NCBI GenBank assembly: GCA_000711775.1
Contig: ARYC01002007.1
Location: 19,060-83,059 of the forward strand
DNA from: Oxytricha trifallax
Lineage: Eukaryota; Ciliophora; Spirotrichea; Sporadotrichida; Oxytrichidae
Direction: 5' to 3'
Length of the DNA stretch: 64,000 bases
The notes beneath the pieces were generated by a model. The model was not told the DNA's origin. It saw only the letters and a list, made by a program, of their open reading frames with translations, and searched no databases. Of the stretch, positions 44,140-60,000 are shown piece after piece. Each line of letters starts with the position of its first letter. Within the stretch, counting starts at the first letter, position 1. A program made the position numbers and the translations under genes.

Positions 44140-45290
44140 CAACCTATTAATTAGAAAAAAGTAGACTCAGCTTAATATTAGAAACCTAAATATCTAATAT
44201 AGTTCAGAATATATAATTGTGCTTTGGTATTTTAATTGATTACAATTAGTAATTATTAATTTTTAGTTGATGAGTCTGAGAGATAGAAGTGCTTCTATTG
44301 TTAACTTATAGAAATATAGATAATTCATTTATTCTACAATTTTAGCTTGATTATAATCCTTTTATGATCATTTAAGTTTACTATATTTAGACATTTATTT
44401 CTTTCAAATATAACTGGAGCAATTTTGTAAGAGTTAATTGAGGTTACTCACTAAAATTTATTATAATATTGTTTAAATATTATTTTAAGTCCACCACTTT
44501 GAAGTTGAAATTATTATTAATATTCGTTTTAATTCTTTAGGTATTTCTATTCTAGAAAAATTATAAATATTAAAGCTATTGTATGAGATTGTATAATTCA
44601 AATATTTATCTTTATTAGGTATTAAAACTAGTCATTTATTTTCTATAAATAAATTTCTATTCTATTGCACTATAACTTGTCCTATATAATTTACAAGTTT
44701 TTCCATAAAAGAAAAGTGCCGTTAAATTCTAATATTTTTAATGGTTTAATTTCAAATTACTTATAATGGCTCAATAAATTTAATAAGTAAAAGTTCATAC
44801 ATTAAAAATGAAAGTGCAACTATAAGCTTGATAAATATAAATAACGTTGTGAACAAATAGAAAATAAGAAATACTAAAAAATAAGCGTAGTAATATAATA
44901 AGATTTTGTAGAGCATATCATTGATATCATTCCTAAAAATTCAAGCATAAAAAAATGTTAAAAGTTTTAGATTAATTTAAATTTAAAGTTTAAATTATTA
45001 TATAATATTTATAAATGCCCAACCTTCTCGTTCATTTTTCTCATCATAGCTTACCAAAGTAATATATAATGCAAAAGATAAATGTTGATATAAAATATTT
45101 TTAAAATAAATCAACCTTTTTGGATATACAGATGGCAGCATGTTTGTAGACTTATAGCTTAGTTAAATAAAATAAATCTAAGAATTTTAAAGATAATTAT
45201 AACAGTTTGTTATACTATGCAGTTTTTTATACTATGCAAGTTAGAAACATAATGATTTTATATAGTTTAATATTTTAAATCATTTGTTAG
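44140..45290. other. AT-rich spacer
   Basis: No supportable feature. Confidence 0.5.
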
Positions 45291-45299
45291 GTTATATTA

Positions 45300-45960
45300 A
45301 AATTTATGCAACTTCCCCGATTCAATTATTTTTTCAAAATGAGAAATTACTGTCATCACTTCTTGCTGAATCTTGATCTTCTCATTTTTAATAAGTATAA
45401 CTAATACTATCAGCACAGTAGTTAGTTACAAGAGGAAAATGTACTGGTAAATACCAATTATTTTCAGTAAAGTCCTTTCTTCAATTGATATTATAATCAT
45501 TGTTACCTCACCGTTGTCGGTTGTCATATTACAGTATTAATAAATATTTATTTTATAATATCACCTTTGTATTCGACTATAATAGGCATGTCCATTTATT
45601 GAATTAATTACATTAAGACCTTTGAATCATCTAGGGCTTTCTCTTGCCATACCTTAAGTGTCATTAGAATTAAATTATGTACCAGAACCTCTATATCTAT
45701 TCTCAGAATTGTAAGATTCATTGATTTAAATAGTCAATGATTAATTTATTAAATATACAAACAGTTTTTTTTTCCTCTTTCTGTTTAATTTACCACTTCT
45801 ACTATAAGTCAAACTAGCATATTAAGTCTTTCACTTCCTTCATAAATCTATCTCACTAAAAACTGTTTGCTTGAGATATTCCTTTTAGCTGTTGTTTATC
45901 TTGAACCAGTTAATCTTTATTGTTAATTGAAGAAGTGTGATACTTATTATTAAAACATAA
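45300..45960 (-). pseudogene. Decayed polar coding-like patches
   Basis: The minus strand gives polar patches in several frames: NESYNSENRYRGSGTQFNSN followed by DTQGMARESPR (about 45650–45730), and an acidic EDQDSARSDDSNFS (about 45340–45400) with a preceding TGA. Composition is like the zinc-knuckle/RG fragments, though no Cys-His knuckle is visible. Too broken to assign. Confidence 0.25.
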
Positions 45961-45969
45961 TCCTCTTGG

Positions 45970-48055
45970 TTTAATCAATACAAATATAAATAAATTAAAG
46001 GTAAATTACCAATATATATTCATTAATCAATTATAACATTGGAAATATTCTACAATTTATTCACATTTATTGTTTTCTAATATTATAGAAAGAAACTTAG
46101 CTTATAAAGATTTCTATTTCCATCAACAATCTTTTCGTCTTTAACAGTTTATTCAAGATTTTATGAACTCTCTAAATCCCATATTTCTAGTATAAAAAAG
46201 CATCTCTAACGTTTTCTCTTACAAATAATCTTGATTCATTTAAGACTGGAAAAATTAGTTTAAAACATAAAATCAAGTTTAATTTGTTAACTTGATAACA
46301 TATAATAATTAGCATAATATATTGATTTATGAATTATAACTTATCTAAAATTTATATTTATTCTAGTTATATTAAATATATTAATAAAGTCATTCACTAA
46401 AACAAAAATTAGATCTCACCAAGTATCTTAAAAACAACTAGATATTAAAGAGGTATCAAAATACCATTGTTTAACATTTTGATGTGTACTTTTATCATTT
46501 AATTCTTTTCTTACCCATATCTCCCAGAATAAATATAAGTTAAAGGCTTAATATCTCGAGACGATTATTTGTAAGCTCTCAAAGATTTCAACACCAACAG
46601 ATAGATTTAAAATGCCACTTTATTTCCAGTTCTCTTCTTAATCATGTTCAATGATGTCAATGCAAACGATATTATTGAAGACGAGGCGTTTATATTGATC
46701 AAATCAAAGTGGTGTTTATTTCACCATTTGAAAAAGATTTAAAGATAAATTCTCCAATATCTTGACCTCAAAATAAACTTAGCTCGTTACATTCTAAAAC
46801 TTAGGAAAAGATATTTATAAATAATAGATAACAGCAATTGATTGAAGATTAAAATAAATAATCAAATAAGTTTCTAATTAATTAAAATAACTCTTAGAAT
46901 AATGGTCTTAAGAAAGAGTCATCCAAATTAAATTCCTCAAAAAGACTCCTATTTCTAAATCTACAAGAATTAATTTTTTACCATACCAATTATTTTCAAT
47001 TTTCTTATCATTTAATTCATTATAGCTTATATTACTCAGAACTTTTCACTCATATCAAAAATTCAATTAAAAAGAAAAAGTTACGTCTAAATTCATACAG
47101 ATTTTTAAAGCAATATCTTTTAATTTTATTAGTTATTTCTTTTGTAAGAATGATTGATTTATTTTTTTAAAAAAAACTATTGATTTTAAAGAATTTTAAT
47201 AAATAACTACACAGATAAGATATTATATCATCAGTATAATTATTTTGTAAAGTAAAATACTCTATAACTTAAATTATATGAAGCTAGCTTAGAATCTAAG
47301 AACTCTTATATTATATAAAAATGGTTTTTAATTTAAAATGCTCTGTCTATAAATTTAAAGTCAGTATTTTTAATTCTACAATAAATTTATTTATTTGAAA
47401 CTATACAAATGGGGCATAATACTATATTCATGAATTTCAAGAGTTTTCTTCTTGCAGTTAAGTAAATTTTCAAAATATCTATTCATTTTCGACTTAGACT
47501 CATGAATTCTCCATGTAATAATATGGCTAAAAAGATACTCTCACAAACTTATCATAAGTCTTTTATGAAATATATACAAAATAGTAGAAATTCATTTAAA
47601 ATATATGAGATAAATATAATATATTTTACTGTCTATCAGCTCTAAATCTAATATATTTAATAAAAAATCAAGTTCAATAATAAATAAGATTTAAAAATTT
47701 AATCTGGTGCAAAATATGTAATAAGGATGTCGAAAACTATACAAATTTTAAATAATAAAGATTAATAAAACTAATTATGATGAAAAATATCAAAAGAGAG
47801 ACTTAAATTAAAAAAAGAATTTGAGAAAAATAAAAAATTAATTGGTTTTATTACAAAACAAAATTAAAGATTGATTAATAAGAATATGATAATGTAAGTA
47901 TAAAAATCAAAAAGAACAATAGAAAATAAAAAACTAATCTATAATAAATATGATTAATTAAATATAAAAGAAAAATCATAAGATCTTAAGATTAAACATT
48001 ATGTATAAAATTAGCATTTCTTGACATTTAAAAAATATGATTCAAAATAGTAAAT
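45970..48055. other. AT-rich spacer before the satellite
   Basis: No supportable gene. AT content rises towards the satellite edge at about 48056. Confidence 0.5.
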
Positions 48056-51000
48056 TAACCAACACCAATCTTCATGCTTAATTCTCAGAGCCCTGGAGAT
48101 ACAAGAAGTATGCAGAATTTAATGATTAGTGGGAATTATAGAAAATAAAATTTACATTGCTCCAAAACACACTCAAAAACACGCGCTTTATTAAATTGGT
48201 CTTGGACGTTTATTAACAAATTTACACTTTTCTTCACTTTGCTTATTTTAGGCAATGATTATTTTGTAAAATCTGAGAAAATATAACTAATATAGAGTTT
48301 TTAATTCTCTACAAGATGAGTTATTTTTGAGGTCACTTGGATATTGTTGAAGTAAGAGTTTTTGAAATTATAGAAATTTAAAAGTCAAAAAGATTATTTT
48401 AAATTAAAATTAAAACTGCCAAAAATTAATTAAATTAAATTTAAAATAAAAATTTAGGTCTTCAATAACAGGCTCTGAATCGCACGGGATGGGCTTCAAA
48501 TCGCAACTTTCTAGAATTGCCAAAATCTCTAAAATTTATTTCAATTTTTAGGAAATTTTGGGAATCTCGAAATTGAGCATTTGCCAACACCAAGCTTCAT
48601 CCTTGCTTTCCATGGTCGCGAATACTCAGGAAAGATGCAGAATTTATTAATTAGTAGGAATAACATAAAACAATTATTTACAAAGCAAGCCTTCACCCTT
48701 TAACAGTTGACTTTATGAAATTGGTCCAAGGAATTTTATAGCAAAATTACACTTTTCTTTACTTTGCCTATTTTAGGCGATGATTATTTTTTATAATTTG
48801 AGAATATATAACTAATATGAAGTTTTTAATTCTCTACAAGATGAGTTATTTTTGAGGTCACTTGGATCATGTGAAGTATGAGTTTTTGAAATTATAGAAA
48901 TTAAAAAGCCCAAAAGATAGATTAATTTAAATTAAAATTAAATTAAATTTAAAATAAAATTAATTAAATTAAATTTAAAATAAAAATTTAGGTCTTCAAT
49001 AACAGGCTCTGAATCGCACGGGAAGGGCTTCAAATCGCGAACATTTAGATTTGCCAAAATCTCTAAAATTTATTTCAATTTTTAGGAAATTTTGGGAATC
49101 TCGAAATCAAACATTTGCCAACACCAAGCTTCATCCTTGCTTCCCAGAGTCGCGAATACACAAGAAAGATGCAGAATTTATTAATTAGCAGGAAAAACAT
49201 AAAACAAAAATTAAGTAAGTAATGCTTCACCCTTTAACAGTTGACTTTATGAAATTGGTCAAGGAAATTTATAACAAAATTACACTTTTCTTCACTTTGC
49301 CTATTTTAGGCGATGATTATTTTTTATAATTTGAGAATATATAACTAATATAAAGTTTTTAATTCTCTACAAGATGAGTAATTTTTGAGATCACATGGAT
49401 CATGTGAAGTATGAGTTTTTGAAATTATAGAAATTAAAAAGCCCAAAAGATAGATTAATTTAAATTAAAATTAAATCAAATTAAAAATAAAATTAATTAA
49501 ATTAAATTTAAAATAAAAATTTAGGTCTTCAATAACAGGCTCTGAATCGCACGGGAAGGGCTTCAAATCGCAACTTTCTAGAATTGCCAAAATCTCTAAA
49601 ATTTATTTCAATTTTTAGGAAATTTTGGGAATCTCGAAATTGAACATTTGCCAACACCAAGCTTCATCCTTGCTTTCCAGAGTCGCGAATACACAGGAAA
49701 GATGCAGAATTTATTAATTAGCAGGAATAACATAAAACAAAAATTAACAAAGCAAGCCTTCACCCTTTAACAGTTGACTTATGAAATTGGTCCAAGAAAT
49801 TTTATAGCAAAATTACACTTTTCTTCACTTTGCCTATTTTGCGATGATTATTTTTTATAATTTGAGAATATATAACTAATATGAAGTTTTTAATTCTCTA
49901 CAAGATGAGTAATTTTTGAGGTCACATGGATCATGTGAAGTATGAGTTTTTGAAATTATAGAAATTAAAAAGCTCAAAAGATAGATTAATTTAAATTAAA
50001 ATTAAATTAAATTTAAAATAAAATTAATTAAATTAAATTTAAAATAAAAATTTAGGTCTTCAATAACAGGCTCTGAATCGCACGGGAAGGGCTTCAAATC
50101 GCAACTTTCTAGAATTGACAAAATCTCTAAAATTTATTTCAATTTTTAGGAAATTTTGGGAATCTCGAAATTGAACATTTGCCAACACCAAGCTTCATCC
50201 TTGCTTTCCAGAGTCGCGAATACACAGGAAGGATGCAGAATTTATTAATTAGCAGGAATAACATAAAACAAAAATTAAGTAAGTAATGCTTCACCCTTTA
50301 ACAGTTGACTTTATGAAATTGGTCCAAGGAATTTTATAGCAAAATTACACTTTTCTTTACTTTGCTTATTTTAGGCGATGATTATTTTTTATAATTTGAG
50401 AATATATAACTAATATGAAGTTTTTAATTCTCTACAAGATGAGTAATTTTTGAGGTCACATGGATCATGTGAAGTATGAGTTTTTGAAATTATAGAAATT
50501 AAAAAGCTCAAAAGATAGATTAATTTAAATTAAAATTAAATTAAATTTAAAATAAAATTAATTAAATTAAATTTAAAATAAAAATTTAGGTCTTCAATAA
50601 CAGGCTCTGAATCGCACGGGAAGGGCTTCAAATCACAACTTTCTAGAATTGACAAAATCTCTAAAATTTATTGCAATTTTTAGGAAATTTTGGGAATATC
50701 GAAATTAAACATTTGCCAACACCAAGCTTCATACTTGCTTCCCAGGGTCGCGAATACACAGGAAAGATGCAGAATTTATTAATTAGTAGGAATAACATAA
50801 AACAATTATTTACAAAGCAAGCCTTCACCCTTTAACAGTTGACTTTATGAAATTGGTCCAAGGAATTTTATAGCAAAATTACACTTTTCTTTACATTGCC
50901 TATTTTAAGCGATGATTATTTTTTATAATTTGAGAATATATAACTAATATGTAGTTTTTAATTCTCTACAAGATGAGTTATTTTTGAGGTCACTTGGATC

Positions 51001-54000
51001 ATGTGAAGTATGAGTTTTTGAAATATAGAAATTAAAAAGTCAAAAAGATTATTTTAAATTAAAATTAAAACTGCCAAAAATTAATTAAATTAAATTTAAA
51101 ATAAAAATTTAGGTCTTCAATAACAGGCTCTGAATCGCACGGGAAGGGCTTCAAATCGCAACTTTCTAGAATTGCCAAAATCTCTAAAATTTATTTCAAT
51201 TTTTAGGAAATTTTGGGAATCTCGAAATTGAACATTTGCCAACACCAAGCTTCATCCTTGCTTTCCAGAGTCGCGAATACACAGGAAAGATGCAGAATTT
51301 ATTAATTAGCAGGAATAACATAAAACAAAAATTAACAAAGCAAGCCTTCACCCTTTAACAGTTGACTTTATGAAATTGGTCCAAGGAATTTTATAGCAAA
51401 ATTACACTTTTCTTTACTTTGCCTATTTTAGGCGATGATTATTTTTTATAATTTGAGAATATATAACTAATATAAAGTTTTTAATTCTCTACAAGATGAG
51501 TTATTTTTGAGGTCACTTGGATCATGTGAAGTATGAGTTTTTGAAATTAAAGAAATTAAAAAGCCCAAAAGATAGATTAATTTAAATTAAAATTAAATCA
51601 AATTAAAAATAAATTAATTAAATTAAATTTAAAATAAAAATTTAGGTCTTCAATAAGAGGCTCTGAATCGCACGGGAAGGGCTTCAAATCGCAACTTCTA
51701 GAATTGACAAAATCTCTAAAATTTATTTCAATTTTTAGGAAATTTTAGGAATCTCGAAATTGAACATTTGCCAACACAAAGCTTCATCCTTGCTTCCCAG
51801 GGTCGCGAATACACAGGAAAGATGCAAAATTTATTAATTAACAGGAATAACATAAAACAAAAATTTAAAAAGTAAGCCTTCACCCTTTAACAGTTGACTT
51901 TATGAAATTGGTCCAAGGAATTTTATAGCAAAATTACACTTTTCTTTACATTGCCTATTTTAAGCGATGATTATTTTTTATAATTTGAGAATATATAACT
52001 AATATGAAGTTTTTAATTCTCTACAAGATGAGTAATTTTTGAGGTCACATGGATCATGTGAAGTATGAGTTTTTGAAATTATAGAAATTAAAAAGCCCAA
52101 AAGATAGATTAATTTAAATTAAAATTAAATTAAATTTAAAATAAAATTAATTAAATTAAATTTAAAATAAAAATTTAGGTCTTCAATAACAGGCTCTGAA
52201 TCGCACGGGAAGGGCTTCAAATCGCAACTTTCTAGAATTGCCAAAATCTCTAAAATTTATTTCAATTTTTAGGAAATTTTGGGAATCTCGAAATTGAACA
52301 TTTGCCAACACCAAGCTTCATCCTTGCTTTCCAGGGTCGCGAATACTCAGGAAAGATGCAGAATTTATTAATTAGTAGGAATAACATAAAACAATTATTT
52401 ACAAAGCAAGCCTTCACCCTTTAACAGTTGACTTTATGAAATTGGTCCAAGGAATTTTATAGCAAAATTACACTTTTCTTTACATTGCCTATTTTAAGCG
52501 ATGATTATTTTTTATAATTTGAGAATATATAACTAATATGTAGTTTTTAATTCTCTACAAGATGAGTTATTTTTGAGGTCACTTGGATCATGTGAAGTAT
52601 GAGTTTTTGAAATTATAGAAATTAAAAAGTCAAAAAGATTATTTTAAATTAAAATTAAAACTGCCAAAAATTAATTAAATTAAATTTAAAATAAAAATTT
52701 AGGTCTTCAATAACAGGCTCTGAATCGCACGGGATGGGCTTCAAATCGCAACTTTCTAGAATTGCCAAAATCTCTAAAATTTATTTCAATTTTTAGGAAA
52801 TTTTGGGAATCTCGAAATTGAGCATTTGCCAACACCAAGCTTCATCCTTGCTTTCCATGGTCGCGAATACTCAGGAAAGATGCAGAATTTATTAATTAGT
52901 AGGAATAACATAAAACAATTATTTACAAAGCAAGCCTTCACCCTTTAACAGTTGACTTTATGAAATTGGTCCAAGGAATTTTATAGCAAAATTACACTTT
53001 TCTTTACTTTGCATATTTTAGGCGATGATTATTTTTTATAATTTGAGAATATATAACTAATATAGAGTTTTTAATTCTCTACAAGATGAGTTATTTTTGA
53101 GGTCACTTGGATCATGTGAAGTATGAGTTTTTGAAATTAAAGAAATTAAAAAGCCCAAAAGATAGATTAATTTAAATTAAAATTAAATCAAATTAAAAAT
53201 AAAATTAATTAAATTTAATTTAAAATAAAAATTTAGGTCTTCAATTAGAGGCTCTGAATCGCACGGGAAGGGCTTCAAATCGCAACTTTCTAGAATTGCC
53301 AAAATCTCTAAAATTTATTTCAATTTTTAGGAAATTTTGGGAATCTCGAAATTGAACATTTGCCAACACCAAGCTTCATCCTTGCTTTCCAGAGTCGCGA
53401 ATACACAGGAAGGATGCAGAATTTATTAATTAGCAGGAATAACATAAAACAAAAATTAAGTAAGTAATGCTTCACCCTTTAACAGTTGACTTTATGAAAT
53501 TGGTCCAAGGAATTTTATAGCAAAATTACACTTTTCTTTACTTTGCTTATTTTAGGCGATGATTATTTTTTATAATTTGAGAATATATAACTAATATGAA
53601 GTTTTTAATTCTCTACAAGATGAGTAATTTTTGAGGTCACATGGATCATGTGAAGTATGAGTTTTTGAAATTATAGAAATTAAAAAGCTCAAAAGATAGA
53701 TTAATTTAAATTAAAATTAAATTAAATTTAAAATAAAATTAATTAAATTAAATTTAAAATAAAAATTTAGGTCTTCAATAAGAGGCTCTGAATCGCACGG
53801 GAAGGGCTTCAAATCGCAACTTTCTAGAATTGCCAAAATCTCTAAAATTTATTTCAATTTTTAGGAAATTTTGGGAATCTCGAAATTGAACATTTGCCAA
53901 CACCAAGCTTCATCCTTGCTTTCCAGGGTCGCGAATACACAGGAAGGATGCAGAATTTATTAATTAGCAGGAATAACATAAAACAAAAATTAAGTAAGTA

Positions 54001-57000
54001 ATGCTTCACCCTTTAACAGTTTACTTTATGAAATTGGTCCAAGGAATTTTATAGCAAAATTACATTTTTCTTTACTTTGCCTATTTTAGGCGATGATTAT
54101 TTTTTATAATTTGAGAATATATAACTAATATAAAGTTTTTAATTCTCTACAAGATGAGTTATTTTTGAGGTCACTTGGATCATGTGAAGTATGAGTTTTT
54201 GAAATTATAGAAATTAAAAAGCCCAAAAGATAGATTAATTTAAATTAAAATTAAATCAAATTAAAAATAAAATTAATTAAATTTAATTTAAAATAAAAAT
54301 TTAGGTCTTCAATTAGAGGCTCTGAATCGCACGGGAAGGGCTTCAAATCGCAACTTTCTAGAATTGCCAAAATCTCTAAAATTTATTTCAATTTTTAGGA
54401 AATTTTGGGAATCTCGAAATTGAACATTTGCCAACACCAAGCTTCATCCTTGCTTCCCAGGGTCGCGAATACTCAGGAAAGATGCAGAATTTATTAATTA
54501 GTAGGAATAACATAAAACAAAAATTTACAAAGTAAGCCTTCACCCTTTAACAGTTGACTTTATGAAATTGGTCCAAGGAATTTTATAGCAAAATTACACT
54601 TTTCTTTACATTGCATATTTTAGGCGATGATTATTTTTTATAATTTGAGAATATATAACTAATATAAAGTTTTTAATTCTCTACAAGATGAGTAATTTTT
54701 GAGGTCACATGGATCATGTGAAGTATGAGTTTTTGAAATTAAAGAAATTAAAAAGCCCAAAAGATAGATTAATTTAAATTAAAATTAAATCAAATTAAAA
54801 ATAAAATTAATTAAATTAAATTTAAAATAAAAATTTAGGTCTTCAATAACAGGCTCTGAATCGCACGGGAAGGGCTTCAAATCGCAACTTCTAGAATTGA
54901 CAAAATCTCTAAAATTTATTTCAATTTTTAGGAAATTTTAGGAATATCGAAATTGAACATTTGCCAACACAAAGCTTCATACTTGCTTTCCAGGGTCGCG
55001 AATACACAGGAAAGATGCAAAATTTATTAATTAACAGGAATAACATAAAACAAAAATTTAAAAAGTAAGCCTTCACCCTTTAACAGTTGACTTTATGAAA
55101 TTGGTCCAAGGAATTTTATAGCAAAATTACACTTTTCTTTACATTGCCTATTTTAAGCGATGATTATTTTTTATAATTTGAGAATATATAACTAATATGA
55201 AGTTTTTAATTCTCTACAAGATGAGTAATTTTTGAGGTCACATGGATCATGTGAAGTATGAGTTTTTGAAATTAAAGAAATTAAAAAGCCCAAAAGATAG
55301 ATTAATTTAAATTAAAATTAAATCAAATTAAAAATAAAATTAATTAAATTAAATTTAAAATAAAAATTTAGGTCTTCAATAAGAGGCTCTGAATCGCACG
55401 GGAAGGGCTTCAAATCGCAACTTTCTAGAATTGCCAAAATCTCTAAAATTTATTTCAATTTTTAGGAAATTTTAGGAATCTCGAAATTGAACATTTGCCA
55501 ACACAAAGCTTCATCCTTGCTTTCCAGGGTCGCGAATACACAGGAAAGATGCAAAATTTATTAATTAGTAGGAATAACATAAAACAAAAATTTAAAAAGT
55601 AAGCCTTCACCCTTTAACAGTTGACTTTATGAAATTGGTCCAAGGAATTTTATAGCAAAATTACACTTTTCTTTACTTTGCATATTTTAGGCGATGATTA
55701 TTTTTTATAATTTGAGAATATATAACTAATATAAAGTTTTTAATTCTCTACAAGATGAGTAATTTTTGAGGTCACATGGATCATGTGAAGTATGAGTTTT
55801 TGAAATTAAAGAAATTAAAAAGCCCAAAAGATAGATTAATTTAAATTAAAATTAAATCAAATTAAAAATAAAATTAATTAAATTAAATTTAAAATAAAAA
55901 TTTAGGTCTTCAATAAGAGGCTCTGAATCGCACGGGAAGGGCTTCAAATCGCAACTTTCTAGAATTGCCAAAATCTCTAAAATTTATTTCAATTTTTAGG
56001 AAATTTTAGGAATCTCGAAATTGAACATTTGCCAACACAAAGCTTCATCCTTGCTTCCCAGGGTCGCGAATACACAGGAAAGATGCAAAATTTATTAATT
56101 AGTAGGAATAACATAAAACAAAAATTTAAAAAGTAAGCCTTCACCCTTTAACAGTTGACTTTATGAAATTGGTCCAAGGAATTTTATAGCAAAATTACAC
56201 TTTTCTTTACTTTGCCTATTTTAAGCGATGATTATTTTTTATAATTTGAGAATATATAACTAATATGAAGTTTTTAATTCTCTACAAGATGAGTAATTTC
56301 GAGGTCACATGGATCATGTGAAGTATGAGTTTTGAAATTAAAGAAATTAAAAAGCCCAAAAGATAGATTAATTTAAATTAAAATTAAATCAAATTAAAAA
56401 TAAAATTAATTAAATTAAATTTAAAATAAAAATTTAGGTCTTCAATAAGAGGCTCTGAATCGCACGGGAAGGGCTTCAAATCGCAACTTTCTAGAATTGA
56501 CAAAATCTCTAAAATTTATTTCAATTTTTAGGAAATTTTGGGAATCTCGAAATTGAACATTTGCCAACACCAAGCTTCATCCTTGCTTTCCAGAGTCGCG
56601 AATACACAGGAAGGATGCAGAATTTATTAATTAGCAGGAATAACATAAAACAAAAATTAAGTAAGTAATGCTTCACCCTTTAACAGTTGACTTTATGAAA
56701 TTGGTCCAAGGAATTTTATAGCAAAATTACACTTTTCTTTACTTTGCTTATTTTAGGCGATGATTATTTTTTATAATTTGAGAATATATAACTAATATGA
56801 AGTTTTTAATTTTCTACAAGATGAGTTATTTTTGAGGTCACTTGGATCATGTGAAGTATGAGTTTTTGAAATTAAAGAAATTAAAAAGCCCAAAAGATAG
56901 ATTAATTTAAATTAAAATTAAATCAAATTAAAAATAAAATTAATTAAATTTAATTTAAAATAAAAATTTAGGTCTTCAATTAGAGGCTCTGAATCGCACG

Positions 57001-60000
57001 GGAAGGGCTTCAAATCGCAACTTTCTAGAATTGCCAAAATCTCTAAAATTTATTTCAATTTTTAGGAAATTTTGGGAATCTCGAAATTGAACATTTGCCA
57101 ACACCAAGCTTCATCCTTGCTTTCCAGAGTCGCGAATACACAGGAAGGATGCAGAATTTATTAATTAGCAGGAATAACATAAAACAAAAATTAAGTAAGT
57201 AATGCTTCACCCTTTAACAGTTGACTTTATGAAATTGGTCCAAGGAATTTTATAGCAAAATTACACTTTTCTTTACTTTGCTTATTTTAGGCGATGATTA
57301 TTTTTTATAATTTGAGAATATATAACTAATATGAAGTTTTTAATTTTCTACAAGATGAGTTATTTTTGAGGTCACTTGGATCATGTGAAGTATGAGTTTT
57401 TGAAATTAAAGAAATTAAAAAGCCCAAAAGATAGATTAATTTAAATTAAAATTAAATCAAATTAAAAATAAAATTAATTAAATTTAATTTAAAATAAAAA
57501 TTTAGGTCTTCAATTAGAGGCTCTGAATCGCACGGGAAGGGCTTCAAATCGCAACTTTCTAGAATTGCCAAAATCTCTAAAATTTATTTCAATTTTTAGG
57601 AAATTTTGGGTAAAATCTCGAAATTGAACATTTGCCAACACCAAGCTTCATCCTTGCTTCCCAGGGTCGTGAATACACAGGAAAGATGCAGAATTTGTTA
57701 GTTAACAGGAATAACATAATATAAAAATTTACAAAGTAAGCCTTCACCCTTTAACAGTTGACTTTATGAAATTGGTCCAAGGAATTTTATAGCAAAATTA
57801 CACTTTTCTTTACTTTGCTCTATTTTAGGCGATGATTATTTTTTATAATTTGAGAATATATAACTAATATGAAGTTTTTAATTCTCTACAAGATGAGTAA
57901 TTTTTGAGGTCACATGGATCATGTGAAGTATGAGTTTTTGAAATTATAGAAATTAAAAAGCTCAAAAGATAGATTAATTTAAATTAAAATTAAATTAAAT
58001 TTAAAATAAAATTAATTAAATTAAATTTAAAATAAAAATTTAGGTCTTCAATAAGAGGCTCTGAATCGCACGGGAAGGGCTTCAAATCGCAACTTTCTAG
58101 AATTGACAAAATTTCTAAAATTTATTTCAATTTTTAGGAAATTTTGGGAATATCGAAATTGAACATTTGCCAACACCAAGCTTCATACTTGCTTTCCAGG
58201 GTCGCGAATACACAGGAAAGATGCAGAATTTGTTAGTTAACAGGAATAACATAATATAAAAATTTACAAAGTAAGCCTTCACCCTTTAACAGTTGACTTT
58301 ATGAAATTGGTCCAAGGAATTTTATAGCAAAATTACACTTTTCTTTACTTTGCATATTTTAGGCGATGATTATTTTTTATAATTTGAGAATATATAACTA
58401 ATATAGAGTTTTTAATTCTCTACAAGATGAGTTATTTTTGAGGTCACTTGGATCGATGCCCTGAAGCTTATGAGTTTTTGAAATTAAAGAAATTAAAAAG
58501 CCCAAAAGATAGATTAATTTAAATTAAAATTAAATCAAATTAAAAATAAAATTAATTAAATTTAATTTAAAATAAAAATTTAGGTCTTCAATTAGAGGCT
58601 CTGAATCGCACGGGAAGGGCTTCAAATCGCAACTTTCTAGAATGCCAAAATCTCTAAAATTTATTTCAATTTTTAGGAAATTTTGGGAATCTCGAAATTG
58701 AACATTTGCCAACACCAAGCTTCATCCTTGCTTTCCAGAGTCGCGAATACACAGGAAGGATGCAGAATTTATTAATTAGCAGGAATAACATAAAACAAAA
58801 ATTAAGTAAGTAATGCTTCACCCTTTAACAGTTGACTTTATGAAATTGGTCCAAGGAATTTTATAGCAAAATTACACTTTTCTTTACTTTGCTTATTTTA
58901 GGCGATGATTATTTTTTATAATTTGAGAATATATAACTAATATGAAGTTTTTAATTCTCTACAAGATGAGTTATTTCGAGGTCACTTGGATCATTTGAAG
59001 TATGAGTTTTTGAAATTAAAGAAATTAAAAAGCCCAAAAGATAGATTAATTTAAATTAAAATTAAATCAAATTAAAAATAAAATTAATTAAATTTAATTT
59101 AAAATAAAAATTTAGGTCTTCAATAACAGGCTCTGAATCGCACGGGAAGGGCTTCAAATCGCAACTTTCTAGAATTGCCAAAATCTCTAAAATTTATTTC
59201 AATTTTTAGGAAATTTTAGGAATCTCGAAATTGAACATTTGCCAACACAAAGCTTCATCCTTGCTTTCCAGGGTCGCGAATACACAGGAAAGATGCAAAA
59301 TTTATTAATTAGTAGGAATAACATAAAACAAAAATTTAAAAAGCAAGCCTTCACCCTTTAACAGTTGACTTTATGAAATTGGTCCAAGGAATTTTATAGC
59401 AAAATTACACTTTTCTTTACATTGCCTATTTTAAGCGATGATTATTTTTTATAATTTGAGAATATATAACTAATATGAAGTTTTTAATTCTCTACAAGAT
59501 GAGTTATTTTTGAGGTCACTTGGATCATGTGAAGTATGAGTTTTTGAAATAAGAAATTAAAAAGCCCAAAAGATAGATTAATTTAAATTAAAATTAAAAC
59601 TAAAAAAAATTAATTAAATTAAATTTAAAATAAAAATTTAGGTCTTCAATAACAGGCTCTGAATCGCACGGGATGGGCTTCAAATCGCAACTTTCTAGAA
59701 TTGCCAAAATCTCTAAAATTTATTTCAATTTTTAGGAAATTTTGGGAATCTCGAAATTGAGCATTTGCCAACACCAAGCTTCATCCTTGCTTTCCATGGT
59801 CGCGAATACTCAGGAAAGATGCAGAATTTATTAATTAGTAGGAATAACATAAAACAATTATTTACAAGCAAGCCTTCACCCTTTAACAGTTGACTTTATG
59901 AAATTGGTCCAAGGAATTTTATAGCAAAATTACACTTTACCATTGCTATTTTAAGCGATGATTATTTTTTATAATTTGAGAATATATAACTAATATAGAG

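Noticed and set aside
58530..58718. Minus-strand open frame inside the satellite
   Set aside because: Present only because of one unit's variants; no conserved frame across units.
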